DNA of 64,000 nucleotides from Ruegeria denitrificans (GTDB lineage: Bacteria; Pseudomonadota; Alphaproteobacteria; Rhodobacterales; Rhodobacteraceae). The translations under genes were made by a program, and so were the position numbers. The notes under the pieces are model-generated. The model was not told the DNA's origin. It did no database searches and was given only the letters and a program-made list of their open reading frames with translations. The DNA is taken from NCBI RefSeq assembly GCF_001458295.1, contig NZ_CYUD01000001.1, positions 496,001 through 560,000 on the forward strand, in the 5' to 3' direction. Numbering within the stretch: position 1 is the first letter of the stretch; each line of letters begins with the position of its first letter. This document shows positions 9,332 through 19,647 of the stretch, in pieces.

Positions 9332-11572
9332 TCAAATCAACAGATCAAACTGCTGATTCAGCGGCAGTTTTCGGGCACGTTCTCCGGTCAGATCAAACAG
9401 TGCATTCCCAAGCGCGGGCATCGACGGCGGCGTTCCGGGCTCACCGGCGCCGCCCATATGGCGGTTGGTCTCTAGCACGCGCACCTCGACTTGTGGGGCG
9501 CTGTGCATCCGGATCGCGTCATAGTCAGGGAAGTTATACTGTTCGACCTCGCCTTCGGCAAAAGTGATTTCACCGTAGCATGCCGCTGACAGGCCATACA
9601 TCATACCGCCAAACATCTGCGCCTTGACGTTTTCCGGGTCCAGAGCCAGACCCATATCGCAAGCAATCCACGCCTTGTTGATGCGGATAGTGCCGCCTTC
9701 GTCGACCACCTCGATCACCTGCGCGACCGGGGTACCGAAACTGTAGGTGAACGCCACGCCGCGCCCGAAGCCATCCGGTGTCTGCCCGGTCCAGCCGGAC
9801 ATTTCGCGAACCGCTTCAAGGCACCCGGCCGAGGGGGCGTGTTCGCTCTTCATCAGTTCCAACCGGAATTCCAGCGGGTCATGGCCTGCGGCATGGGCCA
9901 TCTCATCCATGAAAGTTTCGTGGAAAAAGCCATTGTGGCTGTTGCCGACTGATCGCCAGAACCCGACGGGGACGTCCAGTTTGGCGATGTGGCCGCTCAT
10001 GCGGTAGTTCGGTACTGCGTAGGGCTGATTGAAAAAACCTTCAACCAGCACCTTGTCTGGTCCTGCGCCGGGCATGCCGGTATAGCGCGTCACCGCCTGC
10101 TGCGTACAGGATTGCGCCGCAACCTTGCCATCAACCAGGACCGCCTTGCCGTCTTGCACCGCGCCGCGCATCCGGGCGATGGCGCCGGGGCGGTAATAGT
10201 CGTGGCGCATATCTTCTTCGCGGCTCCAGGTCGTCTGAACCGGGGTGCCGGGCATGGCCATAGCAACCTTGGTGGCAATCTCGCTGAAATCCAGTTCACC
10301 TCGGCGACCAAACCCACCACCCAGATATGTGGTGTGGATTTGCACGGCTTCGGTGTCCAAATTGGCTGTGTTGGCAGCACGGAATCGGATCAGGGTTGGG
10401 GCCTGATTGCCGCACCACAACTCCAACGCATCGCCGGTATACAGCGCGGTGGCGTTCATCGGCTCCATCGTGGCGTGAGCCAGATAGGGCACTTGGTACT
10501 CTGCGGTAATCTCGGTCGCACCGTCAGGTGTGACACTGACATCACCAACATCGCGCATGGTCGAATTTGCCGAGTCATCAAATGCCTCGGCAATTTTGGC
10601 GAATATGCCATCCGTCTCGGGCGGGTAGGGGGCGTCGCCCCAATCCACGTCGATAGCCTCGACCGCCTGATTGGCGAGCCACGTATTGTTGGCAATCACG
10701 GCGACACCTGTGCCCAGATCGACGATTTTCTCGACCCCCGGCATGGATTGCGCGGTGCTGTCGTCATAACCGTGCATTGCACCGCCCAGCTTGGGGTTCA
10801 TGCGCACAGCCGCGAATTTCATCCCCGGCAGGCGTACATCGACGCCAAACTCTGCGGTGCCAGTTACCTTTTCGACCATGTCCAGACGCGGCTGGGTTTG
10901 GCCCAGATAACGCCATTTGGACGGATCGCGCAGGGGCACTTCGACCGGCTCAAGCCCGGCGGCGTCCACGGCCAAGTCCGAATAAGCGAACTTGTCGCCA
11001 TTTGGCGCGATGACATGCCCCGAGGCAGTTCCCAGCTCTGAAGGTTCGACACCCAAACGAAGGGCCGCAGCACGCTTGAGTGTCTCGCGAGCCGAGGCAC
11101 CGGCCTGTCGCATCCGCTCGAACCCATCTTTCATCGAGGTCGAGCCACCTGTGACCTGAAGGTGCAGAGCTTTGCCAAGCACACCCAGCGCCTCACCCAG
11201 ATTGTGCTGGAAGTCCGAGATGTCATAGCCCTTGTTGGGCAATCCTTCCCCCAACATGGCAGAATTATAGTAGGCCGCTGCTGCCGGACCGTGCAGCACA
11301 GTGATCTGGTCCAGACCCACGTCCAGTTCCTCGGCAATCAAAGCGGCCCAAGTGGTCTTGACGCCCTGACCCATCTCGGCGCGCGGTGCAAAGAGGGTTA
11401 CGCCATTCTGGTCGATCAGAACAAACGGATTCAGCGCCGCCTGACCTTCGCCAGGTTTCAGCGGGTTCGCAGCGGGGCGGCTGACATAATACGCGCCGAA
11501 TGCTACGCCGCCGACAATTGCGGCCGAACCGATCAGGAAAGTGCGGCGAAGGATTTTGCCAACAGAAGCCAT
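9332..11572 (-). CDS. Molybdenum hydroxylase large subunit (xanthine dehydrogenase/IorB family)
   Basis: Binds the molybdopterin cofactor and carries the substrate site of a two-subunit hydroxylase of the isoquinoline 1-oxidoreductase/aldehyde dehydrogenase type. A Tat-like leader is visible (Arg9-Arg10 in LRRTFLIGS, then a hydrophobic run), so the complex is probably exported folded to the periplasm. The base-catalysis glutamate lies in GGAGEPGTPP (Glu711). Length 746 aa fits the IorB group, which lacks the FAD subunit. It follows the iron-sulfur subunit gene by 3 bases and is presumably controlled by the divergent TetR gene. The substrate cannot be read from the sequence. Confidence 0.9.
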   Translation of the reverse strand: MASVGKILRRTFLIGSAAIVGGVAFGAYYVSRPAANPLKPGEGQAALNPFVLIDQNGVTLFAPRAEMGQGVKTTWAALIAEELDVGLDQITVLHGPAAAAYYNSAMLGEGLPNKGYDISDFQHNLGEALGVLGKALHLQVTGGSTSMKDGFERMRQAGASARETLKRAAALRLGVEPSELGTASGHVIAPNGDKFAYSDLAVDAAGLEPVEVPLRDPSKWRYLGQTQPRLDMVEKVTGTAEFGVDVRLPGMKFAAVRMNPKLGGAMHGYDDSTAQSMPGVEKIVDLGTGVAVIANNTWLANQAVEAIDVDWGDAPYPPETDGIFAKIAEAFDDSANSTMRDVGDVSVTPDGATEITAEYQVPYLAHATMEPMNATALYTGDALELWCGNQAPTLIRFRAANTANLDTEAVQIHTTYLGGGFGRRGELDFSEIATKVAMAMPGTPVQTTWSREEDMRHDYYRPGAIARMRGAVQDGKAVLVDGKVAAQSCTQQAVTRYTGMPGAGPDKVLVEGFFNQPYAVPNYRMSGHIAKLDVPVGFWRSVGNSHNGFFHETFMDEMAHAAGHDPLEFRLELMKSEHAPSAGCLEAVREMSGWTGQTPDGFGRGVAFTYSFGTPVAQVIEVVDEGGTIRINKAWIACDMGLALDPENVKAQMFGGMMYGLSAACYGEITFAEGEVEQYNFPDYDAIRMHSAPQVEVRVLETNRHMGGAGEPGTPPSMPALGNALFDLTGERARKLPLNQQFDLLI

Positions 11573-11575
11573 GGG

Positions 11576-12040
11576 TTACGCCTCCTTCAACTTGCCAGCC
11601 GCGTCATGGATTGCAGCGCGGATACGGGGGTAGGTGCCACAGCGACACAGGTTACCTTGCATCGCCTCATCAATATCGGCGTCCGAAGGTGCAGGGTTTT
11701 CGGCCAGCAACGCCGCTGCCTGCATGATCTGGCCCGACTGGCAATATCCGCATTGCGCCACCTGATGATCGACCCAAGCTTGCTGTATCGTCGCCATCGT
11801 ATCCGGCGTCCCGATACCTTCAATCGTGATGACATCACCCCACACATCCGACAGGCTCACCTGGCACGAGCGCACAGCCTCGCCATCAATATGAACCGTG
11901 CAGGCCCCACAGGCCGCCACCCCGCAGCCGAATTTGGTGCCGGTCAGGCCGACCTCATCGCGCAAGACCCAAAGCAGGGGGACGTCATCGGGCAGATCGA
12001 CTTGGTGTTGGTTACCGTTAATCTTCAGGGTGGTCGCCAT
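11576..12040 (-). CDS. [2Fe-2S] subunit of molybdenum hydroxylase (IorA-like)
   Basis: Electron-transfer partner of the downstream molybdopterin subunit. The plant-ferredoxin-type cluster uses Cys39, 44, 47 and 59; the second cluster uses Cys97, 100, 132 and 134, so all eight ligands are present. Length is 154 aa from the ATG at 12040, which has AGGTG 5 bases upstream. The longer frame starting at 12076 lacks a ribosome site and would run into the operator region. It has no signal of its own and probably travels with the Tat-tagged large subunit. Confidence 0.92.
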   Translation of the reverse strand: MATTLKINGNQHQVDLPDDVPLLWVLRDEVGLTGTKFGCGVAACGACTVHIDGEAVRSCQVSLSDVWGDVITIEGIGTPDTMATIQQAWVDHQVAQCGYCQSGQIMQAAALLAENPAPSDADIDEAMQGNLCRCGTYPRIRAAIHDAAGKLKEA

Positions 12041-12085
12041 GGCGCACCTCATCTGGCTGTGGCTGGTTTCTGACATATTTAGCGC

Positions 12086-12129
12086 AAAGTGTCAGTATGT
12101 CAATTGACAAAATAAACAAAAAGTGTCAG
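12086..12129. promoter_or_regulatory. Candidate TetR operator sites between iorA-like and tetR genes
   Basis: The divergent gap contains a perfect 12-base palindrome TGTCAATTGACA (12098-12109), flanked by two copies of AAAGTGTCAG (12086-12095 and 12120-12129). A CTGACA half-site at 12070-12075 forms an inverted pair with the first TGTCAG. This arrangement is typical of auto-regulated TetR loci. Confidence 0.65.
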
Positions 12130-12139
12130 AGATTCTGGT

Positions 12140-12718
12140 ATGACCGAAGCAGTTGACGATCCACGGCAAAAAACCATCCTGAACTCGGCTTTTCAGGCTT
12201 TTGCCGCCTATGGTTACCGAAAAACCTCAATGGATGACATTGCGCAGGGGGCGGGAATGTCACGGCCGGCGCTGTATCTGCATTTCAAGAACAAAGAGGC
12301 GATCGTCAGTAAACTGACCGAGGTCTACTATGTCGAGAAATACGCGGCTGTTGCCGAGGCGCTGGCAACGTCAGGATCAGTGTCCGAGGTTCTAGCCAGA
12401 GCGATTCAGGCGCAGACGGCAGGGATGGCTGCGATACTGGCCTCGCCCCACGGGCTTGAGATGCTGGACAACACCAAATCCTTATCCGCCGAAATCATCG
12501 CGGAGGGCGAGGCCAAACTGTCAGGGCTATACGCGGATTGGCTGACACAGCAAGAACAGGCCGGGCGGGCGCGCCTGCAAGCTGACGCAGCCGAGACTGG
12601 TCGGACGATTGCGGCCACGCTTAAGGGGCTCAAGCTGATCGGTGCGGGCGCTGAAGTGTATGAGCGGCAGGTAGCGCAGATCGCAGCGTTGATCGGTGCG
12701 GGGCTTGAGGTCAGGTAA
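12140..12718 (+). CDS. TetR/AcrR family transcriptional regulator
   Basis: 192 aa with an N-terminal helix-turn-helix (about residues 29-50, including the DDIAQGAGMSRPALYLHF segment) and a divergent C-terminal ligand domain. It is transcribed away from the molybdenum hydroxylase genes, with TGTCA-type palindromes in between, so it probably represses that pair and itself. The last 8 bases overlap the end of kynU on the other strand. Confidence 0.92.
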   Translation: MTEAVDDPRQKTILNSAFQAFAAYGYRKTSMDDIAQGAGMSRPALYLHFKNKEAIVSKLTEVYYVEKYAAVAEALATSGSVSEVLARAIQAQTAGMAAILASPHGLEMLDNTKSLSAEIIAEGEAKLSGLYADWLTQQEQAGRARLQADAAETGRTIAATLKGLKLIGAGAEVYERQVAQIAALIGAGLEVR

Positions 12719-13904
12719 CCCGCTGACGCACTTTGTATTCGGGTGCATCCCACAAACGGTTCTGCATGATGTCAGCCAGAATTTCGACCGCGCGCTCGAC
12801 ATCCCGAGCGTCGATAAAAAGCGGCGTGAACCCAAAGCGCATGATATCGGGGGCTCGGAAATCTCCGATCACTCCGCGCGCGATCAGCGCCTGCATGGCG
12901 GCGTAACCGTCGGCAAAGCGGAACGAGACCTGACTGCCGCGTTGGTTCGGATCGCGCGGGCTGGCCAGTTCCAGATCGGGGCAGGTGGCCTCAACGCGGG
13001 TGATGAACAGCTCGGTCAAGTCGATGGATTTGGTGCGCACTTCAGTCATATCGGCCAAGTCCCAAATGTCCATCGCAGCAGACAGAGCGGTCATCTGAAG
13101 GATCGGAGGGGTGCCGACCCGCATCCTCTCAATTCCACCGCCGGGTCGATAATCCAAATCGAATGCAAAAGGGGCCTCGTGCCCCAGCCAGCCTGACAAG
13201 GCCGGGCGGGCGCGATCTGCCAAGCGTGGTGCGACATAGATAAAGGCTGGCGCACCAGGGCCGCCGTTGAGGTATTTATATGTGCAGCCTACGGCGAAAT
13301 CGGCGTTGCAGCCGGAAAGGTCCACCGGGATTGCTCCGGCGGAATGTGCCAGATCCCAGACAGTGACCGTCCCGTTTGCATGTGCCAATTCAGTCAACGC
13401 CTTCATGTCGTGTATGCGACCACTGCGATAGTCGACCTCAGTCAGCATCAACACGGCGATGTCTTCGGTGATGTTTGCAGCTACATCCTCGGGCGCGACA
13501 ACGCGCAGTTCGTAGTCCGGCCCCAGCGAACGCAGTAGCCCGTCGACCATATACAGATCGGACGGGAAGTTGCCGTTGTCCGACAGGACCACCTTGCGAT
13601 CCGGGCACAGTTCCAACGCTGACGCCACGGCCTGATACACTTTGATCGACAGGGTGTCGCCTGTCACAACTGTTCCAGGCTCAGCGCCAATCAGGCGACC
13701 AATGCGACCGCCCAGACCGGACGGCAAACCCATCCACCCAGCCTTGTTCCAGCCAGTAATCAGCATTTGCCCCCATTCTCTGACCATCATCTCGCTGACC
13801 CGGTCGCTTGCGGCCCGCGGCAGCGGGCCCAGCGAATTGCCGTCCAGATAGATGACACCTTCGGGCAGATCGAACATGGCTTTGGTTGCGGCAAAGTCGG
13901 TCAT
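12711..13904 (-). CDS. kynU: Kynureninase
   Basis: PLP enzyme of the tryptophan-kynurenine pathway that cleaves kynurenine to anthranilate and alanine. Features seen: YLDGNSLGPLP near the N-terminus and the PLP lysine (Lys210) in TYKYLNGGPGAP. Length is 397 aa from the ATG at 13904, matching the family; the longer upstream frame has no family sequence. Other pathway genes (kynA, kynB) are not in view. It is divergent from the small methyltransferase gene and overlaps tetR tail to tail by 8 bases. Confidence 0.95.
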   Translation of the reverse strand: MTDFAATKAMFDLPEGVIYLDGNSLGPLPRAASDRVSEMMVREWGQMLITGWNKAGWMGLPSGLGGRIGRLIGAEPGTVVTGDTLSIKVYQAVASALELCPDRKVVLSDNGNFPSDLYMVDGLLRSLGPDYELRVVAPEDVAANITEDIAVLMLTEVDYRSGRIHDMKALTELAHANGTVTVWDLAHSAGAIPVDLSGCNADFAVGCTYKYLNGGPGAPAFIYVAPRLADRARPALSGWLGHEAPFAFDLDYRPGGGIERMRVGTPPILQMTALSAAMDIWDLADMTEVRTKSIDLTELFITRVEATCPDLELASPRDPNQRGSQVSFRFADGYAAMQALIARGVIGDFRAPDIMRFGFTPLFIDARDVERAVEILADIMQNRLWDAPEYKVRQRVT

Positions 13905-14070
13905 GGGCGGCTCACTACCTTGTGTTGAGTTGGTCTCCTTCGGCCTAGCCGATCTGTATCGGCCTGTCCATTGATGCGACAACCTGAGCTTTTGCCAATT
14001 CGGTTCGAAAGCGGTAGGACATCGGCCAGAAACGACATGCCTGCGCATGTTGTCAGTTGCGGGGACGCGC

Positions 14071-14520
14071 ATGCACCGGATCGACATACCGCCCGTCTGG
14101 CTTGTTGGGTTCGCTTTTTTGGCCTGGCTTCAGGCGCGTCATTTCCCTTTGGGGTTGTCGCTGGACGGCGGATTGACGGATTTGCTGAGTGGCTTGCTGA
14201 TCGGGGGCGGCATCCTTATCGCCGTGCTGGCGATCATGGAGTTTCGCCGTCACAAAACGACCGTTATCCCACACGAAACACCTTCGGCGCTGGTTCAGTC
14301 AGGCATATATAAACGCAGCCGCAACCCGATCTATGTCGGCGATGTTTTGATTTTGGCCGGTTTGGTTCTTCGCTTTGATGCGGTACTGTCTCTGATCTTG
14401 GTCCCAATCTTCGTCTGGGTGCTGGAGCGCCGATTCATTCTGCCCGAAGAAGACCGCCTGCGCCGCAACTTTCGTGCCGATTTCGCCCGTTATGAACGTA
14501 AAACCCGCAGGTGGGTTTAG
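14071..14520 (+). CDS. Isoprenylcysteine/phospholipid methyltransferase-like membrane protein
   Basis: About 149 aa with roughly four hydrophobic segments and the C-terminal SAM-site pattern of the ICMT/PEMT family: SGIYKRSRNPIYVG followed by LERRFILPEEDRLR. Bacterial members of this group mostly have no known substrate. The start is uncertain: ATG at 14071 (MHRIDIPP) gives a typical N-terminus, while ATG at 14047 adds eight residues. No partner gene is evident. Confidence 0.8.
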   Translation: MHRIDIPPVWLVGFAFLAWLQARHFPLGLSLDGGLTDLLSGLLIGGGILIAVLAIMEFRRHKTTVIPHETPSALVQSGIYKRSRNPIYVGDVLILAGLVLRFDAVLSLILVPIFVWVLERRFILPEEDRLRRNFRADFARYERKTRRWV

Positions 14521-14649
14521 GATGCGCAGAACAATAGCATCATATCGTGAATGCTGCGCTTGCGAAATAATGTTGCGCGAGATACATGTTTGCTTAACGA
14601 AGAATACCGACCACCCGCTCGGCTTGAGTGAGAACTAGGGGGATTGCCA

Positions 14650-16221
14650 GTGAAGATAGGCACACCGAAGGAAAAATATGAGGGCGAGAACCGCGTTGCG
14701 ATGACGCCGGATTCTGCTGTGCAGTTGCAGAAATTGGGCTATGTGTGCCTGATTGAGAAAGGCGCGGGCGCTGCCGCGGGCTTTTCGGATGCGACGTACG
14801 AAGCGGCGGGTGTGACGGTCATCAAGACCGCAGCGGCCTTGTGGAAAGAGGCCGACATTGTCGCCAAGGTGCGCCAGCCGGATGCGACCGAGTTAAAGCG
14901 TCTGACCAAAGGTAAGACTTTGATTTCGTTCTTCAACCCGGCTGGGAACGAAGAGGGAATGGAGGCAGCCAAAGCCAAAGGCGCCAACGTCATCGCCATG
15001 GAGATGGTGCCGCGCATCAGCCGCGCGCAGAAGATGGACGCGCTGTCGTCGATGGCCAATATCGCCGGTTACCGCGCGGTGATCGAAGCGGGCAACAATT
15101 TTGGCCGGTTTTTCACCGGTCAGGTGACGGCGGCTGGTAAGGTGCCGCCGGCCAAGGTGCTGATCGTGGGGGCCGGCGTGGCTGGTCTGGCGGCGATCGG
15201 GACCTCGACCTCGCTGGGTGCGATTACTTACGCGTTCGACGTGCGCCCCGAAGTGGCCGAGCAGGTTGAATCGATGGGGGCCGAGTTCGTCTATCTGGAT
15301 TTCGAGGAAGACCAGCAGGATGGCGCGGCCACCGGCGGTTATGCCAGCGTCCAATCGGATGAATTCCGCGAGGCGCAGCTGGCCAAGTTCCGTGAGCTGG
15401 CCCCCGAGATGGACATCGTCATCACCACGGCGCTGATCCCGAACCGCGAAGCGCCCGAGCTTTGGACCAAGGATATGGTCGAAGCGATGAAGCCGGGTTC
15501 GGTCATTGTTGACCTGGCGGCGGAAAAGGGCGGCAACTGCAAGCTGACCGTCGCGGATGAGAAGATCGTGACCGACAATGGCGTGACCATCATCGGCTAT
15601 ACCGACTTCCCCAGCCGGATGGCGGCGCAGTCGTCGTCGCTTTACGCCACCAATATCCGTCACATGATGACCGACCTGACCCCTGAAAAGGACGGTCAGA
15701 TCAATCATGACATGGAAGATGACGTGATCCGCGGCGCGACCGTGACCCATGAGGGTGAGATCACCTTCCCGCCGCCACCGCCCAAGGTGCAGGCGATTGC
15801 GGCGCAGAAAAAACCCGAGGTCAAAGAACTGACCCCGGAAGAGAAAAAGGCGCAGGAAATTGCGGCCTTCAAGGCGCAGACCAAGCAGCAGTTCACCCTG
15901 CTGGGTGTTGGTGGCGCGCTGATGCTGTTGGTGGGGCTGGTTGCTCCGGCCAGCTTCATGCAGCACTTCATCGTCTTTGTGCTGGCCATTTTTGTGGGCT
16001 TCCAGGTGATCTGGGGTGTTGCGCACAGCCTGCACACACCGTTGATGGCGATCACCAACGCGATCTCGTCGATCATTATCGTTGGGGCGTTGATGCAGAT
16101 CGGGTCAGGATCGTTCCTGGTCATTCTGCTGGCGGCGTTGTCTGTCTTCATGGCCGGGATCAACATCTTTGGCGGCTTCCTCGTAACCCGGCGCATGCTT
16201 GCCATGTTCCAGAAATCTTAA
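14650..16221 (+). CDS. pntA: NAD(P) transhydrogenase subunit alpha
   Basis: Couples proton re-entry to hydride transfer from NADH to NADP. The NAD-binding domain I carries the Rossmann loop GAGVAG at residues 174-179, and [11 protein letters not shown] and [20 protein letters not shown] match the family. A charged linker (about 370-400) leads to a C-terminal block of membrane helices. The subunit is therefore the fused E. coli-type alpha, not the split PntAA/PntAB form of many alphaproteobacteria. I chose the GTG start at 14650 because AGGGGGA lies 7 bases upstream; the TTG at 14644 is too close to it. pntB follows by 13 bases. Confidence 0.95.
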   Translation: MKIGTPKEKYEGENRVAMTPDSAVQLQKLGYVCLIEKGAGAAAGFSDATYEAAGVTVIKTAAALWKEADIVAKVRQPDATELKRLTKGKTLISFFNPAGNEEGMEAAKAKGANVIAMEMVPRISRAQKMDALSSMANIAGYRAVIEAGNNFGRFFTGQVTAAGKVPPAKVLIVGAGVAGLAAIGTSTSLGAITYAFDVRPEVAEQVESMGAEFVYLDFEEDQQDGAATGGYASVQSDEFREAQLAKFRELAPEMDIVITTALIPNREAPELWTKDMVEAMKPGSVIVDLAAEKGGNCKLTVADEKIVTDNGVTIIGYTDFPSRMAAQSSSLYATNIRHMMTDLTPEKDGQINHDMEDDVIRGATVTHEGEITFPPPPPKVQAIAAQKKPEVKELTPEEKKAQEIAAFKAQTKQQFTLLGVGGALMLLVGLVAPASFMQHFIVFVLAIFVGFQVIWGVAHSLHTPLMAITNAISSIIIVGALMQIGSGSFLVILLAALSVFMAGINIFGGFLVTRRMLAMFQKS

Positions 16222-16234
16222 GGAGGCCGGGCAC

Positions 16235-17689
16235 ATGGATTATGGCTTCACTACTGCCGCTTATGTTGTTGCGGCTGTTCTGTTCATCCTTTCGCTCGGC
16301 GGTCTGTCGAACCAGGAAAGCGCCAAGCGCGCGGTCTGGTATGGCATCGTCGGTATGGCGCTGGCGGTCTTTGCCACGCTGGTTGGTCCGGGTTCCGGCC
16401 TGTGGTTGCTGTCGCTGCTGCTGATCGCGGGCGGTGGCCTGATCGGTCATTACGTGGCGCAGCGCGTGCAGATGACTGAGATGCCTCAGCTGGTGGCCGC
16501 GATGCACTCGCTGGTGGGTCTGGCGGCTGTGTTCGTCGGCTATAATGCGCATTTTGAAGTCCTGAACGTCGCCGAAATGTTTGCGGTTTCGGACGCATCA
16601 AAGGACGTGCTGTTCACGGGTCTTGGCGGGTTCGCCAAATTAATTGCCAAGAAGACACCGGCAGAAGTGTCTATTCTGCATGTGGAACTGTTCCTGGGTA
16701 TCTTCATCGGTGCGATCACCTTTACCGGTTCGGTTGTGGCCTATGGCAAGCTGGCGGGTAAAGTCACCTCGGCGGCGACCAAACTGCCGGGAGGCCATGC
16801 GCTGAACGCGGCGGCGGCAGGTTTGTCGCTGATCTGCCTGATCTGGTACACCGCCTCGGGTGGCTTCTTCCCGCTGTTCCTGATGACGCTGGCAGCCCTG
16901 TTCATCGGCTATCACCTGATCATGGGCATCGGCGGCGCCGACATGCCGGTGGTTGTGTCGATGCTGAACAGCTATTCGGGCTGGGCGGCTGCGGCGATCG
17001 GCTTCTCGCTGGGCAACGACCTGCTGATTGTGGTCGGCGCGCTGGTGGGCTCGTCGGGTGCGATCCTGTCCTACATCATGTGCAAGGCGATGAACCGTCA
17101 CTTTGTCAGCGTGATCCTGGGCGGCTTTGGTGGCCCACAAGGTGAGCAGATGGCTGTTGAGGGCGAGCAGATCGCCATCGAGGCCGACGGTGTGGCTGCG
17201 GCCCTGAACGACGCCGACAGCATCGTCATCATCCCGGGCTATGGCATGGCCGTGGCGCAGGCGCAGCAGTCTGTATCCGAGTTGGTCCGCAAGCTGCGCG
17301 CCAAGGGCAAGAACGTCCGCTTTGCGATCCACCCTGTTGCCGGCCGTCTGCCGGGGCACATGAACGTGCTGCTGGCCGAGGCGAAGGTGCCGTATGACAT
17401 CGTTCTGGAAATGGACGAGATCAACGACGACTTCCCCGAAACGGATGTGGCCATCGTGATCGGTTCGAACGACATCGTGAACCCGGCGGCGCAGGAAGAT
17501 CCCAACAGCCCCATCGCCGGCATGCCGGTTCTGGAATGCTGGAAGGCCAAGCAGGTGTTTGTGTCCAAACGCGGTCAGGGCACGGGTTACTCGGGCATCG
17601 AAAACCCGCTGTTCTTCAAGGAAAACACCCGCATGTTCTACGGCGACGCAAAGCAATCGCTGGATAAACTGCTGCCCATGATCGACTGA
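16235..17689 (+). CDS. pntB: NAD(P) transhydrogenase subunit beta
   Basis: Forms the proton channel (domain II, about eight or nine hydrophobic helices in residues 1-260) and the NADP-binding domain III (about 300-484, with [13 protein letters not shown] and the [10 protein letters not shown] motif). Length is 484 aa. AAGGAGG at 16220-16226, overlapping the pntA stop, sets the start at 16235. A clear intrinsic terminator follows 23 bases after the stop, ending the pntAB operon. Confidence 0.97.
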   Translation: MDYGFTTAAYVVAAVLFILSLGGLSNQESAKRAVWYGIVGMALAVFATLVGPGSGLWLLSLLLIAGGGLIGHYVAQRVQMTEMPQLVAAMHSLVGLAAVFVGYNAHFEVLNVAEMFAVSDASKDVLFTGLGGFAKLIAKKTPAEVSILHVELFLGIFIGAITFTGSVVAYGKLAGKVTSAATKLPGGHALNAAAAGLSLICLIWYTASGGFFPLFLMTLAALFIGYHLIMGIGGADMPVVVSMLNSYSGWAAAAIGFSLGNDLLIVVGALVGSSGAILSYIMCKAMNRHFVSVILGGFGGPQGEQMAVEGEQIAIEADGVAAALNDADSIVIIPGYGMAVAQAQQSVSELVRKLRAKGKNVRFAIHPVAGRLPGHMNVLLAEAKVPYDIVLEMDEINDDFPETDVAIVIGSNDIVNPAAQEDPNSPIAGMPVLECWKAKQVFVSKRGQGTGYSGIENPLFFKENTRMFYGDAKQSLDKLLPMID

Positions 17690-17711
17690 TCACGAGACAT
17701 AGCAAAGTTGC

Positions 17712-17741
17712 AAAGGGCGCCTAAAGGCGCCCTTTTCTTGT
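17712..17741 (+). terminator. Rho-independent terminator of pntAB
   Basis: GGGCGCC (17715-17721), loop TAAA, GGCGCCC (17726-17732), preceded by AAA and followed by TTTTCTT. This is a textbook intrinsic terminator. Confidence 0.92.
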
Positions 17742-17751
17742 TTGTGGCGCA

Positions 17752-17796
17752 GGAGGCTCTGCCTCCTAGCTTACAGGATATTTGTAGCCAGATGAA
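17752..17796 (+). repeat. Roseobacter-type intergenic repeat, copy 1
   Basis: A small hairpin GGAGGC-TCT-GCCTCC (17752-17766) is followed by CAGGATATTTGTAGCCAG and TGAA (17774-17796). A near-identical tail occurs at 22055-22078. I recall similar hairpin plus GGATATTT elements at gene ends in Rhodobacteraceae genomes; here the copy sits between pntB and the VOC gene. Confidence 0.6.
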
Positions 17797-17845
17797 GCAG
17801 GCGGGATGTGATACACTGACGGAATGTTTGGATGGGGAGAAGGTG

Positions 17846-18202
17846 ATGGAGAAAGTGAACGGCATAGGCGGCGTGTTCTTCCGTGCCCGAGACCCAAAAG
17901 CGTTGAGCGCATGGTATGAAAAGCATCTGGGCGTCAATCACTACGATCCTGTGCCCTGGAAACAGCGCGAGGGGTATACTGTCTTTGCCCCTTTTGCAGA
18001 AGACACCGATTATTTCGGCCGTGCGGGCCAACAATGGATGATCAACTTTCGTGTAGACGATCTGGCGGCGCTGATTGCGCAGCTTAACGCCGCCGGGATC
18101 ACCGTGGAAACACGCGCCGAGTGGGACAGTGAGGTGGGAAAATTTGCTCGTATTCACGATCCCGAGGGCAATCCGGTCGAGCTGTGGCAGCCAAATCAAT
18201 AA
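17846..18202 (+). CDS. VOC (glyoxalase/bleomycin resistance) superfamily protein
   Basis: 118 aa, two beta-alpha-beta-beta-beta modules typical of vicinal oxygen chelate proteins: GGVFFRARDPKALSAWYEKHLG at the start and the C-terminal IHDPEGNPVELWQP signature with the metal-binding glutamate. I chose the ATG at 17846 because a purine-rich GGGGAG lies 6 bases upstream and the family begins there; the frame extending further upstream runs into the repeat element. Substrate unknown. Confidence 0.88.
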   Translation: MEKVNGIGGVFFRARDPKALSAWYEKHLGVNHYDPVPWKQREGYTVFAPFAEDTDYFGRAGQQWMINFRVDDLAALIAQLNAAGITVETRAEWDSEVGKFARIHDPEGNPVELWQPNQ

Positions 18203-18309
18203 GATAGCGGAAATGTATACAGCTGTATCCACTTAAGTGTATGAAATAAAAAGATAATTGATGTATTTTTTGGGTGGCGTATAGTGCCCCGGACAAAACG
18301 GAGCCCTAG

Positions 18310-19587
18310 ATGACGCCCATTGATGACCACCCGCTGCGCTATGCGCTGGCCAATGAACTGCACGCACGCCCTTTTCCGGTGGCGGCGACGCCGTGCACGG
18401 TGGTGTTTCTGGCGATCAAGAAACCAGACGCTGCCGTTGCACGGGACCGAAATGAGGATCTGGCTCATCTGATCAATCTGCTGGATCGCCACGGCGCGCA
18501 GCATCCGCAGCCGGAGGCGACGCATTACGCCGGTCAGATCGGCCGCCATTGGTTGAAATGGGAGCAGCATACCGAATTCGTCACCTACACTGCGATTACG
18601 CAAAACGTCAGTGATCGCCCTTTCAACCCGGCCGATTTCGAAGTCTTTCCCCCAGATTGGCTGATGGCCAGCCCGGGGCAACGGGTGACCTCGGCCATGC
18701 TCCGCGTGGTTGAACGGCAGGAAGATGACGCGGTTCGGTCTGCTCTGGCAAACTGGTTCGAGCCCGAAAGTCTTGCTGTGGCGCGGGTGCTGGACGATGC
18801 GGCCATCTGTGCCAGCGACTTCCGCATCGACCCGGCTGGGCATATGCGCTTTGCGCTGTTTGTCACCAAAGGCACAGGGCGTCGTCGGACCGGGCGGATC
18901 ATTCAGCGTCTGTGTGAGATTGAAACCTATAAGGCGATGTCGATGCTGGGATTTGCCCGCGTCAAACAGCTGACCCCGCGTATCGGCGAATTGGACGGCA
19001 GGCTGACCGAGCTGATGGGGCAAATGACCGACAATGCGGCCCACCCTGACGAGTTGCTGCCTGATTTATTGTCTACGTCGACTGAGCTGGAAACCTTGTC
19101 CGCCCGCTGTTCTTTTCGGTTTGCGGCCACGGGGGCCTATGAGGCTATCGTGAATCAACGGATCGAAGTTCTGCGAGAGGAGCGGTTTGAAAGCCGGCAG
19201 AGTTTCGCCGATTTCATGATGCGCCGATACGATCCGGCAATTCGAACCGTCAAATCCACAGAACGCCGTTTGCGGGCCTTGTCCGACAGGGCGATCCGGG
19301 CCGGGGAACTGTTGCGTACCCGGGTTGATGTGGAGCGCAGTGCGCAGAACCAGGCGCTGCTGGAAAGCATGGATCAACGGGCTCAGATCGCGCTGCGGCT
19401 CCAGCACACGGTCGAGGGGCTGTCAGTGGTGGCTATCAGCTTCTATGCGGTGACGCTGGTCAGCGACTTCCTGTACCCGCTGACCGAGGACGGGATCAGT
19501 CAGGGACGGCTGACATCGGTTGTAACGATTCCTGTTATTGTTTGCGTCTGGGTTGCCATTCGTCAGATCCGAAAGCGTTTGCAATAG
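18310..19587 (+). CDS. DUF3422 family membrane-anchored protein
   Basis: 425 aa. The N-terminal sequence (HPLRYALANELHARPFP) and the whole length match the DUF3422 group, a proteobacterial family of unknown function. The middle part is helical and likely coiled coil. Two hydrophobic segments near the C-terminus (about 365-385 and 400-418) would anchor it in the inner membrane, with a basic tail (RQIRKRLQ). It stands alone; the gap before it (18203-18309) shows only AT-rich sequence with no clear motif. Confidence 0.85.
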   Translation: MTPIDDHPLRYALANELHARPFPVAATPCTVVFLAIKKPDAAVARDRNEDLAHLINLLDRHGAQHPQPEATHYAGQIGRHWLKWEQHTEFVTYTAITQNVSDRPFNPADFEVFPPDWLMASPGQRVTSAMLRVVERQEDDAVRSALANWFEPESLAVARVLDDAAICASDFRIDPAGHMRFALFVTKGTGRRRTGRIIQRLCEIETYKAMSMLGFARVKQLTPRIGELDGRLTELMGQMTDNAAHPDELLPDLLSTSTELETLSARCSFRFAATGAYEAIVNQRIEVLREERFESRQSFADFMMRRYDPAIRTVKSTERRLRALSDRAIRAGELLRTRVDVERSAQNQALLESMDQRAQIALRLQHTVEGLSVVAISFYAVTLVSDFLYPLTEDGISQGRLTSVVTIPVIVCVWVAIRQIRKRLQ

Positions 19588-19647
19588 TCCGCAATTGCGA
19601 CTTACCTAGGGCGCTGTAGTATCAGTAGGTTGCGCGCGGGGGTTTCT

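Noticed and set aside
14644..14652. TTG start for pntA
   Set aside because: The AGGGGGA ribosome site is only one base from the TTG but 7 bases from the GTG at 14650, which also gives the usual family N-terminus.
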